A stretch of 30,610 nt of DNA from an uncultured Devosia sp. (GTDB taxonomy: Bacteria > Pseudomonadota > Alphaproteobacteria > Rhizobiales > Devosiaceae), in assembly GCA_913775215.1 (NCBI GenBank), contig CAJYKO010000324.1, positions 1 to 30,610 on the forward strand, in the 5' to 3' direction. The position numbers and the translations under genes were made by a program. Numbering within the stretch: the first letter of the stretch is position 1; each line of letters begins with the position of its first letter. The notes under the pieces are model-generated. The model worked only from the letters and a program-made list of their open reading frames with translations, was not told the DNA's origin and did no database searches. This document shows positions 8,313-15,515 of this stretch, one piece after another.

Positions 8313-8437
8313 TGCCTCAACCGACCCGGTTCGACGCGCGCGGAAGATAGTATTACGCCTCGTGGGGTGCAACAGGGCAATCCCACTTGGCGACAATTCC
8401 CCCAATCTCACGTCGTTTTAGCCTTGGCAACCTCTGA

Positions 8438-8466
8438 TTGACACCTTTTGGTGCCGCGTCTAAAGC
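8438..8466 (+). promoter_or_regulatory. Candidate pheA promoter
   Basis: A consensus -35 TTGACA (8438-8443) is followed 15 bases later by TCTAAA (8459-8464), or 17 bases later by TAAAGC, as weak -10 candidates. The pheA ATG at 8496 is about 30 bases further on. A small CACC-TTTT-GGTG hairpin lies in the spacer. Confidence 0.4.
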
Positions 8467-8495
8467 CCGCACCCAGGCAGACGAACGGACATCCC

Positions 8496-9323
8496 ATGAG
8501 CAAGAAGATAGCCTTTCAAGGTGAACCTGGCGCATTCAGCCATGCTGCAGCCGCCAATGTTTTTCCTGGCGAAGAGTTCGTGGGCTGCGTCACCTTCGAG
8601 GAAACGCTTGCTGCCGTGCAATCAGGCAAGGCCGATTTCGCCGTGGTTCCGGTCGAAAATTCACTCTACGGCCGCATCACCGACATTCATCACCTTCTGC
8701 CCGAGAGTGGTCTCTACATCATCGGCGAGACCTATCTGCGTGTCGAAATGAACCTGCTTGCGGTCCCGGGCGCATCGCTTGAGGATATCAAGGCGGTTCA
8801 GTCCCTTTCCGTGGCCCTCGGACAATGCCGCCGCTTTATTTCGGAAAACGGTTTTCGCACGATCAATGCCGTCGACACCGCCGGCTCGGCTCGCGAAATC
8901 GCGCAGAAGGCCGATAAATCGGTGGCAGCCATCGCCTCGCGCTTTGCCGGCGAGATCTACGGACTCAACGTGCTTGCGAGCAATATCGAAGACGCCGACC
9001 ACAATACGACGCGCTTCCTCGTGCTCTCGCCGACCGAACAGAATGTTTCTCAGCAGACTGGGGTCAAGACGACCTTCATCTTCCGCGTGCGCAACGTGCC
9101 GGCCGCGCTCTATAAGGCCATGGGCGGTTTTGCGACCAATGGCGTCAACATGACCAAGCTTGAAAGCTATATGGTCGGCGGCAATTTCACCGCTACGCAA
9201 TTCTATGCGGATATCGAAGGCCATCCCGAAGACGTTGGCGTCCAGCATGCCTTTGAAGAACTGCGCTTCTTTACGGACGAGTTCCGGATTCTGGGTGTTT
9301 ATCCTGCATCCAAGAACGTTTGA
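8496..9323 (+). CDS. pheA: Prephenate dehydratase
   Basis: Converts prephenate to phenylpyruvate, the committed step to phenylalanine, in the cytosol. The ATG at 8496 gives 275 residues starting with the typical KIAFQGEPGAFSH; the longer ORF from 8448 has no support. The catalytic domain covers about 1-180 and holds the invariant TRF motif (172-174, in HNTTRFLVL). An ACT regulatory domain follows (about 194-270); its ESRP position reads ESYMVGGNF, a variation I believe is usual in alphaproteobacterial enzymes, so phenylalanine feedback control is likely kept. There is no chorismate mutase domain. It is monocistronic here, divergent from the cytochrome c gene. Confidence 0.95.
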   Translation: MSKKIAFQGEPGAFSHAAAANVFPGEEFVGCVTFEETLAAVQSGKADFAVVPVENSLYGRITDIHHLLPESGLYIIGETYLRVEMNLLAVPGASLEDIKAVQSLSVALGQCRRFISENGFRTINAVDTAGSAREIAQKADKSVAAIASRFAGEIYGLNVLASNIEDADHNTTRFLVLSPTEQNVSQQTGVKTTFIFRVRNVPAALYKAMGGFATNGVNMTKLESYMVGGNFTATQFYADIEGHPEDVGVQHAFEELRFFTDEFRILGVYPASKNV

Positions 9324-9390
9324 CAGGCGAAATCATAATCCGAAACGATTGGTAACACATCTGGTTTAACCTGACCGGAGCGCATATCAG

Positions 9391-9410
9391 CCAGCCCGCT
9401 TCCGGGCTGG
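9391..9410 (+). terminator. Hairpin after pheA (possible terminator without T-run)
   Basis: CCAGCCCG (9391-9398) and CGGGCTGG (9403-9410) pair perfectly over 8 bp with a CTTC loop, 68 bases past the pheA stop. No run of T follows, so it may be a weak terminator or an mRNA-stabilising hairpin in the leader of the next gene. Confidence 0.4.
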
Positions 9411-9482
9411 GCGATGTGCTGCAATTGTGTTGTCATATCTGCGGCTTATTCGTCTGCACCCGTGGGATCCAGGGGCCTTCCA

Positions 9483-10949
9483 TTGGAACATTTCGATCTT
9501 ATCGTCATCGGCTCTGGCCCTGCTGGCCGTCGCGCCGCTATTCAGGCCGCCAAGCTCGGCAAGTCGGTTCTGGTGGTCGAGAGCCGCACGCGCCTCGGTG
9601 GCGTCTCGGTCCATACCGGCACCATTCCTTCCAAGACGCTACGCGAGACTGTTCTAAACCTCTCCGGTTGGCGCGAGCGCGGCTTCTATGGCCTCTCCTA
9701 TCGCGTCAAGAAGGACATCGAGGGCAAGGATCTCGGCGCCCGTCTGCAAAAGACGCTCGATTATGAGATCGAGGTTTTGGAGCATCAGTTCGCCCGCAAT
9801 GGCGTTCGCACTTTTTCGGGCGTCGCTAGGTTCAAAGACGAGCATCACCTCGTCGTCACCGACGGGCACGGCGATAGCCACACTTTCGGATTCGATTTTG
9901 CTGTTATTGCCGTCGGCACGACGCCTTATCGGCCCGCCAATATTCCTTTCGACGATCACACCATTCTCGATAGCGATAGCCTCGTCAGCGAGCCGCGTGT
10001 GCCGCGCAGCCTCACCGTCATTGGCGCCGGGGTTATCGGCATCGAATATGCGACGATCTTTTCGGCGCTCGACGTGCCGGTCACACTGATCGAGCCGAGA
10101 GAAAGCTATCTCGATTTCATCGACCGCGAAATTATCGAGGAATTTTCTCATGACGTGCGAAAGCGCGGCATGACTATTCGCCTTGGTGCCAAGGTCGATC
10201 GCGTCGAAAAGGATGCGCAGGGCTGGGCCATCACCATCCTGACCGATGGCCGACAGATCCGGTCCGACATGCTGCTTTATGCGGCTGGACGCATGGGTGC
10301 GACGAGGGACCTGGGTCTTGAAGACTGCGGCGTTATTCCTGATGAGCGCGGCCGCCTCAAGGTCGATCCGGCAACATTCCAGACCGATGTCCGAAATATC
10401 TATGCGGCCGGCGACGTCATCGGCTTTCCCTCCCTCGCCTCGACATCGATGGAACAGGGCAGAATTGCTGCCCTCCACGCCTTTGGCGCCTCGATGCCGC
10501 CGGCACCTGAATTTTTCCCTTATGGCATCTATGCCGTGCCGGAAATTTCAACGGTTGGGCTCACCGAGCAGCAGGTGCGGGCGCAGAACATTCCTTATGA
10601 ATGTGGGGTGGCGCGTTTCCGCGAAACCTCGCGCGGCCACATCATGGGCCTGCAGTCGGGCATGATGAAGATGATCGTTTCGCTCGAAACGCGGAAGCTT
10701 TTGGGCGTCCACATCGTGGGCGAAGGCGCGACCGAGCTCATTCATATCGGTCAGGCCGTGCTTAACCTCGGCGCTACGCTCGATTACTTTGTCGAAAATA
10801 CCTTTAACTATCCGACACTTGCCGAAGCTTACAAGATCGCAGCACTCGATGCCTGGAACCGCATGCCGCGGGCCAAGCCTATTGCACCAGTCATGGAAGA
10901 GCCCGCGATTGAACTGCCACGCCGCAAGGTCAGTGCAGCAAAAGGCTGA
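9483..10949 (+). CDS. sthA: Soluble Si-specific NAD(P)+ transhydrogenase
   Basis: FAD-dependent soluble enzyme that moves hydride between NADPH and NAD+, balancing the two pools. I start it at the TTG at 9483: AGGGG lies seven bases upstream (9471-9475) and the protein then begins EHFDLIVIGSGPAG as the family does; the ATG at 9414 adds 23 unrelated residues. The 488-residue product has the N-terminal FAD loop GSGPAG, the segment GGVSVHTGTIPSKTLRE without the redox Cys pair (which separates SthA from dihydrolipoamide dehydrogenase), the second dinucleotide loop GAGVIG, an AAGDVIGFPSLAS FAD contact and a C-terminal dimerisation domain. A long hairpin follows the stop. Confidence 0.93.
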   Translation: MEHFDLIVIGSGPAGRRAAIQAAKLGKSVLVVESRTRLGGVSVHTGTIPSKTLRETVLNLSGWRERGFYGLSYRVKKDIEGKDLGARLQKTLDYEIEVLEHQFARNGVRTFSGVARFKDEHHLVVTDGHGDSHTFGFDFAVIAVGTTPYRPANIPFDDHTILDSDSLVSEPRVPRSLTVIGAGVIGIEYATIFSALDVPVTLIEPRESYLDFIDREIIEEFSHDVRKRGMTIRLGAKVDRVEKDAQGWAITILTDGRQIRSDMLLYAAGRMGATRDLGLEDCGVIPDERGRLKVDPATFQTDVRNIYAAGDVIGFPSLASTSMEQGRIAALHAFGASMPPAPEFFPYGIYAVPEISTVGLTEQQVRAQNIPYECGVARFRETSRGHIMGLQSGMMKMIVSLETRKLLGVHIVGEGATELIHIGQAVLNLGATLDYFVENTFNYPTLAEAYKIAALDAWNRMPRAKPIAPVMEEPAIELPRRKVSAAKG

Positions 10950-10958
10950 ACTGGTATG

Positions 10959-10990
10959 CGGTGTTCACCAGCAAAGTCTTGAACACCGCA
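10959..10990. repeat. 10-bp perfect inverted repeat after sthA
   Basis: GCGGTGTTCA (10959-10968) and TGAACACCGC (10981-10990) form a perfect 10-bp stem around a 12-base loop, starting nine bases after the sthA stop. The sequence that follows is A/T-rich (AGATTAAGATAATTTT) with four T about 20 bases on, so a rho-independent terminator is possible but not classical. It may also serve as a binding site before the small secreted-protein gene. Confidence 0.5.
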
Positions 10991-11077
10991 GATTAAGATA
11001 ATTTTCGGCGCCCTCTTGCTCTCCAATCGGGTTTGGAATTACCTCCAGATCGGGAAGTTATTTCCCGGGGGACTATC

Positions 11078-11404
11078 ATGAACAAGCTCGTGGCAAGCCT
11101 AGCGCTTGTCTTTTTGGCCGCTGGCGTCGTGAACGCTTCGGCGCTGGATCGTCGTGTCCAGATCAACAATAAATCGTCTTATGACATCGTCGAATTCTAC
11201 GCCTCGAATACCGGCACGAATTCGTGGGAAGAAGATATTCTGGGTAAGGACATCCTGCCCGCAGGCCATAGCGTCATGATCAATATCGATGACGGCTCTG
11301 GTTACTGCAAGTATGACTTCCTGGCTGTTTTTGACGATGGCGATAAAGTCACGTCATCTGACAACAATGTCTGTGAATTGGCTGAATTCAGCTTCACCGA
11401 TTGA
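11078..11404 (+). CDS. Small secreted protein of unknown function
   Basis: 108 residues from the ATG at 11078, which has GGGGGA just upstream. An N-terminal signal peptide is clear: MNKL, a hydrophobic core to about residue 17, and probable cleavage near NASA|LDRR. The mature part is about 87 residues, acidic, and opens with VQINNKSSYDIVEFYASN; it has two Cys (in GYCKYD and NVCEL) that could form one disulfide. The pattern suggests a small beta-rich periplasmic or secreted domain of a kind scattered among alphaproteobacteria, but I cannot name the family. It is flanked by an inverted repeat upstream and a terminator downstream, so it is probably a single-gene unit. Confidence 0.8.
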   Translation: MNKLVASLALVFLAAGVVNASALDRRVQINNKSSYDIVEFYASNTGTNSWEEDILGKDILPAGHSVMINIDDGSGYCKYDFLAVFDDGDKVTSSDNNVCELAEFSFTD

Positions 11405-11415
11405 TCGGATTATTT

Positions 11416-11445
11416 GGGATCGCGGCTGCCGCGGTCCCTTTGTTT
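11416..11445 (+). terminator. Rho-independent terminator after the small secreted-protein gene
   Basis: GGGATCGCGG (11416-11425) pairs with CCGCGGTCCC (11429-11438) over 10 bp with one U-G wobble and a 3-base CTG loop, followed by TTTGTTT (11439-11445). It starts 12 bases past the stop. Confidence 0.85.
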
Positions 11446-11539
11446 CCGGCGGGATCAATCTCGCGGCTCTACTGGGTTAAAAAGGCAACGCAGTTGCCGT
11501 TTCGCCGTTATTGGAAGCTTCCTTTTTCATGGGGCTTCC

Positions 11540-13396
11540 ATGTCCAATCCTAAAAGTTTTGGTGCCACGCTTACCGATACCGGTACGCAATTCGTGCTGT
11601 GGGCGCCAGACAAGAACCGTGCGGTCGTTGAGATCGAGGGGGTAGGGAGCTTCCCTCTCAGCGCTGATGGCGGCGGGTATTTTCATGCTGTCGTGTCGGA
11701 TGTTGGAGTTGGGGCGCGATACAAGTTTCGACTCGATGATAGTCCCGCCATGCCTGACCTTGCGTCGCGCTGGCAGCCGGATGGGAGCGACGGACATTCG
11801 GTTGTGGTGTCCGAGGCGTTCGAATGGACCGATGGCCTTTGGGAAGGCCCCGAACCGCTAGATCAGGTGATCTATGAGCTCCACGTCGGGACTTTTACCA
11901 GTCAAGGGACGTGGAACGCTGCACGGGAGAAGCTGCCGCATTTGAGGGATTTGGGCGTGACCGTTATTCAGGTCATGCCGATCGGTTGCTTCAAGGGCGC
12001 GTTTGGCTGGGGCTATGACACCACATTGCCTTACGCCCCATATGCGCCTTATGGCACGCCGAACGAACTGCGCGCCTTTATCGATGCGGCCCATGGGCTG
12101 GGCATCGGGGTGATCGTTGACGTGGTCTACAACCACGCTGGTATGGGCGATTACTACCGCGCCTATAGCGAGCACTTCTTCACCCAAAGCCACGGCAACG
12201 AGTGGGGCAGTGCCTTCAACTATGATGGCGAAAAGTCACGCGGCGTTCGGAATTTCATGATCGCAAACGCGGCCTATTGGGTCCGCGAGTTTCATTTCGA
12301 TGGGCTAAGGATCGACGCGGCGCAGGCCATGATCGACGACAGCGAGACCCATATTATTGCGGAAGTCACGGAGGCCGCCCGCGCCGCAGCAGAGCCGCGC
12401 CGTGCCTATATCGTTGTCGAGAATCAGCCACAGGAAAGGCGCATGATCGCTAGCCCCGACGAGGGTGGCTATGGGCTCGATGGCATGTATAGCGACGATT
12501 TCCAGCACGCCGTCCGCGTGGCCGCGACGGGGCATAACGACTTCTATTATCGAGACTATCTGGGCTCGCCGCAAGAGATCGTGTCGGCGCTGAAATATGG
12601 ATTTCTGTATCAGGGCCAGCGCTCCGACATGCGCGATCAAGCCTATGGCACCTACAATCTCGATACGCCGGCCGAACATTTCGTGCATTTTCTCGAGAAC
12701 CACGATCAGGTGGCTAACTCCGCCAAAGGCTGGCGGCTTGCAAAACTCATGTCGCTGGCCAGATTGCGGGCGATAACGCCGCTGCTCTTGCTCGGGCCAC
12801 AAACGCCTTGCCTCTTTCAGGGGCAGGAATTCGGCTCGACAAAACCCTTCCTCTACTTTGCCGGGCGCACCGGCGAGGAAGCCGAGGCAGTTGCGGAGGG
12901 GCGGAAGAAAGGACTGATGGATTTTCCGTCGGTGACCGACCCCGAGATGCTGGCAAATCTGGCGCGGCCGGACGATCCCAAAACGTTTGCGACCAGCACG
13001 CTCGATTGGTCCGAACTCTCCAGCAATTCAGACTTGATGGCGTTGCACCGCGACCTGTTGGTGTTGCGGAAATCTCAGCCTGCGTTCTCGCAAAAATCCG
13101 CGCGCCGCATCGACGGTGCGGTGGTCGGCGAGGGTGCTTTTATGCTCCGCTTTCTTCTCGCCGATCCAAGCCAGCATCGGCTTTTGCTCTGCAATCTTGG
13201 GCGAGATCTCCATATGGCGGTGACGCCCGAGCCGCTGCTGGCGCCGCCCGACGGCTGTCGCTGGGTGCTCGAATGGTCGAGCGAACATCCCCAATATGGT
13301 GGGGCAGGGCGGCGGCCGGTGGAGCCGGAAAAGTTCTGGATCCTGCCAAGCGACTGTACGCTGGTGTTACGCCCGGAGAAGCGCCATCCGGCGTGA
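11540..13396 (+). CDS. treZ: Malto-oligosyltrehalose trehalohydrolase (GH13)
   Basis: Cleaves maltooligosyl-trehalose to release trehalose, the second step of the TreY/TreZ route from glycogen or maltodextrins. The ATG at 11540 gives 618 residues; the ORF reaches further upstream but only through the preceding terminator. An N-terminal Ig-like/CBM48 domain (about 5-95) precedes the GH13 barrel. Catalytic regions are intact: DVVYNH (194-199), GLRIDAA with nucleophile Asp259, VVEN with acid Glu294 and NHDQ with Asp389. A beta-sandwich ends the protein. The usual partners treY, treX and glg genes are not in this window, so TreY must be supplied elsewhere if the pathway works. Confidence 0.92.
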   Translation: MSNPKSFGATLTDTGTQFVLWAPDKNRAVVEIEGVGSFPLSADGGGYFHAVVSDVGVGARYKFRLDDSPAMPDLASRWQPDGSDGHSVVVSEAFEWTDGLWEGPEPLDQVIYELHVGTFTSQGTWNAAREKLPHLRDLGVTVIQVMPIGCFKGAFGWGYDTTLPYAPYAPYGTPNELRAFIDAAHGLGIGVIVDVVYNHAGMGDYYRAYSEHFFTQSHGNEWGSAFNYDGEKSRGVRNFMIANAAYWVREFHFDGLRIDAAQAMIDDSETHIIAEVTEAARAAAEPRRAYIVVENQPQERRMIASPDEGGYGLDGMYSDDFQHAVRVAATGHNDFYYRDYLGSPQEIVSALKYGFLYQGQRSDMRDQAYGTYNLDTPAEHFVHFLENHDQVANSAKGWRLAKLMSLARLRAITPLLLLGPQTPCLFQGQEFGSTKPFLYFAGRTGEEAEAVAEGRKKGLMDFPSVTDPEMLANLARPDDPKTFATSTLDWSELSSNSDLMALHRDLLVLRKSQPAFSQKSARRIDGAVVGEGAFMLRFLLADPSQHRLLLCNLGRDLHMAVTPEPLLAPPDGCRWVLEWSSEHPQYGGAGRRPVEPEKFWILPSDCTLVLRPEKRHPA

Positions 13397-13437
13397 GTTC
13401 GGTAGCATTCCGTTAACATCGAGCGCGGTTGAAGGCG

Positions 13438-13605
13438 CTATTCGTCGTCGTCCTGCGGTAGCGGCTCGTCGTCGCGGGCGGGGATGACATAGGAGCCGGT
13501 CAGCCAGCGATTGAGGTCGACATCGGCGCAGCGTTTCGAGCAGAACGGCTTATATTTATCCACGGTCGGTTTTCCGCAGATCGGGCACTTGCGTTCGGGC
13601 GCCAT
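13438..13605 (-). CDS. yacG: YacG, small zinc-finger DNA gyrase inhibitor family
   Basis: A 55-residue protein with the YacG pattern: CPIC (Cys7, Cys10) and FCSKRC (Cys22, Cys26) form a four-Cys zinc site, followed by DLNRWLTGSYVIP, the family's second conserved block, and an acidic tail (DDEPLPQDDDE). E. coli YacG binds GyrB and inhibits DNA gyrase. The start ATG (13603-13605) shares one base with the maf stop (TGATG), so the two are translationally coupled. It closes the infA-maf-yacG run, the normal alphaproteobacterial order. It is short enough to be missed by length-filtered gene calling. Confidence 0.93.
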   Translation of the reverse strand: MAPERKCPICGKPTVDKYKPFCSKRCADVDLNRWLTGSYVIPARDDEPLPQDDDE

Positions 13606-14243
13606 CAGACCCCCGAGAGGCTCGACTGATTGAGCCAGTTGAAGTGGACGGGATAACCTTCGCCGGCCAGAAGTTGCGTCACTTCATGAAGCGGCAGCCC
13701 GACGACGCCGGAATAGGACCCGACGAGCTTGACGACGAACGAGCCCGCAATGCCCTGGATGGCATAGCCGCCCGCCTTGTCGCGCCATTCGGCGCTGGCG
13801 AGATAGGCTTCCATTTCGCGGTTCGAGAGGCGCTTGAAGCGGAGGCGCGTTTCAACGACCCGGTTGCGCTTGGCGCCCGAGGGTGTCAGCAGGGTGACGC
13901 CGGTATAGACCCGATGCGCGCGGCCCGAGAGAAGGCGCAAGCATTCCGAGGCCTCTTCCATCGTCTCGGCCTTGGGCAGGATACGCCGGCCGACGGCGAC
14001 GACCGTATCGGCGGCGAGGACCAGCGACTCTTCGCCAAAGCCAGCGACGCGCGCCTTGTGCTGCGCGGTCAGGGCCTTGAGTTCGGCGAGGCGGCCAGCG
14101 AGCTTGCGCGGCAATTCGCCCTTTTCCGGCGTCTCATCGACATGAGCGGGCACCAGATGCTGGGGCTCGATACCGATTTGATTGAGCAGTGCAAGCCGAC
14201 GCGGCGAGGCGGAGGCCAGGATCAGGTCCGGACGGCTGGCCAT
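13605..14243 (-). CDS. maf: Maf-family nucleoside triphosphate pyrophosphatase
   Basis: Cytosolic pyrophosphatase that hydrolyses non-canonical or pyrimidine nucleoside triphosphates to monophosphates. The 212 residues begin with LILASASPRRLALLNQIG, the nucleotide-binding signature of the family; the ADTVVAVG segment (about 78-85) supplies the catalytic Asp, and RVYTGVTLL and the GGYAIQG motif near 160 follow. The start lies six bases after the infA stop and the stop overlaps yacG, so it is mid-operon. The exact substrate class (dTTP/UTP or 7-methyl-GTP type) cannot be fixed by eye. Confidence 0.92.
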   Translation of the reverse strand: MASRPDLILASASPRRLALLNQIGIEPQHLVPAHVDETPEKGELPRKLAGRLAELKALTAQHKARVAGFGEESLVLAADTVVAVGRRILPKAETMEEASECLRLLSGRAHRVYTGVTLLTPSGAKRNRVVETRLRFKRLSNREMEAYLASAEWRDKAGGYAIQGIAGSFVVKLVGSYSGVVGLPLHEVTQLLAGEGYPVHFNWLNQSSLSGV

Positions 14244-14249
14244 AGCTGT

Positions 14250-14468
14250 TTACTTGAAACGATAGGTGATGCGACCCTTGGTGAGGTCGTAAGGGGTCAT
14301 CTCGCACAGCACCTTGTCACCGGCGAGAACGCGAATACGGTTCTTGCGCATGCGACCGGCAGTGTGAGCGATGATCTCGTGTTCGTTTTCCAGCTTGACC
14401 CGGAAGGTCGCGTTGGGAAGCAATTCGGTGACCACGCCCGGGAATTCGAGCACTTCTTCTTTGGCCAT
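14250..14468 (-). CDS. infA: Translation initiation factor IF-1
   Basis: 72-residue OB-fold initiation factor that binds the 30S A site and helps IF-2 and IF-3 during initiation. The sequence is a full-length match to the family pattern: MAKEEVLEFPG at the start, FRVKLENEHEIIAHTAGRMR in the middle and TPYDLTKGRITYRFK at the end. A very good ribosome site, CAGGAG, sits a few bases upstream of the ATG. maf follows after six bases and the UPF0262-phosphatase fusion precedes it by 75 bases on the same strand. Confidence 0.98.
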   Translation of the reverse strand: MAKEEVLEFPGVVTELLPNATFRVKLENEHEIIAHTAGRMRKNRIRVLAGDKVLCEMTPYDLTKGRITYRFK

Positions 14469-14543
14469 ACTTTCTCCTGGGAAGACCCCCGCGTGCGAAA
14501 TTGCTCGGCGGCGGCCGCAAATTTTGGCGGAACCTACTGCAAA

Positions 14544-15515
14544 TCAGTGGCTTTGTGAACTACCGGAAACCAGTGGTTCCAAACGATTGCGAACGCGGCG
14601 CCTGAGGCTGTCGCGAAGCTCGCGATAAGCCGACAGAACCACGTCCCGACTTCCCTCGACAAGCGAGGGATCCGCAACCGTCCATTGTTCAACTTCGCCG
14701 GCCTCGAGACCCTTGCGGGCCACAGCCTCCGGCGCATCGTCGGACAGGGTAATGACGAGATCGAAGCGGTTGGCAACGAGCTCATCCAGAATATGGGGCG
14801 TATGCACGCTCATATCAATGCCGATCTCTTCCATGACCTCATGGACGAACTGATCGGCCTTGCCGCCATTGACGCCCACCGAGCGGGCGATGATCCGCCC
14901 GGGGAATGCCTGACGGGCCAAGGCCGCGGCCATGGGCGAGCGCACCGAGTTCATCGAGCAGACGAAGAGCACGGTTGGCAATTCGCTCGTCGCCTCATCG
15001 ATGCGGCTGGCATAGGGCTGTACCGCGCAGATGAGGGTGAAAAGGCGGCGGGCGGTGTTGAGATCGATGATGATCTTGTTGTTGAGACGGGTGCGGAGCA
15101 GTTCGGCCGCCTCATTGTGAAGACCGCGGCGCGCCATGTCGACGGTTTCGATCTGGAAGGGCTGTGCCGAACGGATCGCCTCATAATAGGCGTCGCGAAT
15201 GCGGAAATAATCGCGGATCAGCCGGCGGAACGGGGTCAGCGACAGATAATGCGCCGCGATCGGCTGGAAGGTTTCCGGGTGCCGCACATCGAGCACGATG
15301 AAATTGCCGATGATCGAGACGTGGAGCGCATAGGGGCCTTCGGCACTGACGCGGGCCGGGCGGAAGGTGTTGTTTTCAAGGAGGTCATAAATGGCGATGC
15401 GCCATTCGTGCACCTCGTCGGGATTGATCGAGGTGATCGTATTGGGATCGAGCGTGACGGTGACCAGCCGATTTGTGCTGGGCGCCGCCTGTTCGCTACC
15501 CATGGTGATACTCAC
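14544..15515 (-). CDS. UPF0262 domain fused to a low-molecular-weight tyrosine phosphatase-like domain
   Basis: 323 residues in one uninterrupted frame. Residues about 15-165 match UPF0262 (EVHEWRIAIYDLLENNTF, LSLTPFRRLIRDYF, MARRGLHNEAAELL, TARRLFTLIC). Residues 180-318 are an LMW-PTP/ArsC fold with the P-loop CSMNSVRS (Cys186, Arg192, CX5R) and a DP motif at Asp282. The phosphatase half has no other Cys, which argues against a thioredoxin-coupled arsenate reductase. In related genomes these are usually two adjacent genes between hisD and infA; here about 15 residues link them with no stop. A TTG near residue 179 could give a separate phosphatase, but nothing requires it. The GTG start overlaps the hisD stop (GTGA); an ATG at 15503 is an alternative. 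Confidence 0.88.
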   Translation of the reverse strand: MSITMGSEQAAPSTNRLVTVTLDPNTITSINPDEVHEWRIAIYDLLENNTFRPARVSAEGPYALHVSIIGNFIVLDVRHPETFQPIAAHYLSLTPFRRLIRDYFRIRDAYYEAIRSAQPFQIETVDMARRGLHNEAAELLRTRLNNKIIIDLNTARRLFTLICAVQPYASRIDEATSELPTVLFVCSMNSVRSPMAAALARQAFPGRIIARSVGVNGGKADQFVHEVMEEIGIDMSVHTPHILDELVANRFDLVITLSDDAPEAVARKGLEAGEVEQWTVADPSLVEGSRDVVLSAYRELRDSLRRRVRNRLEPLVSGSSQSH

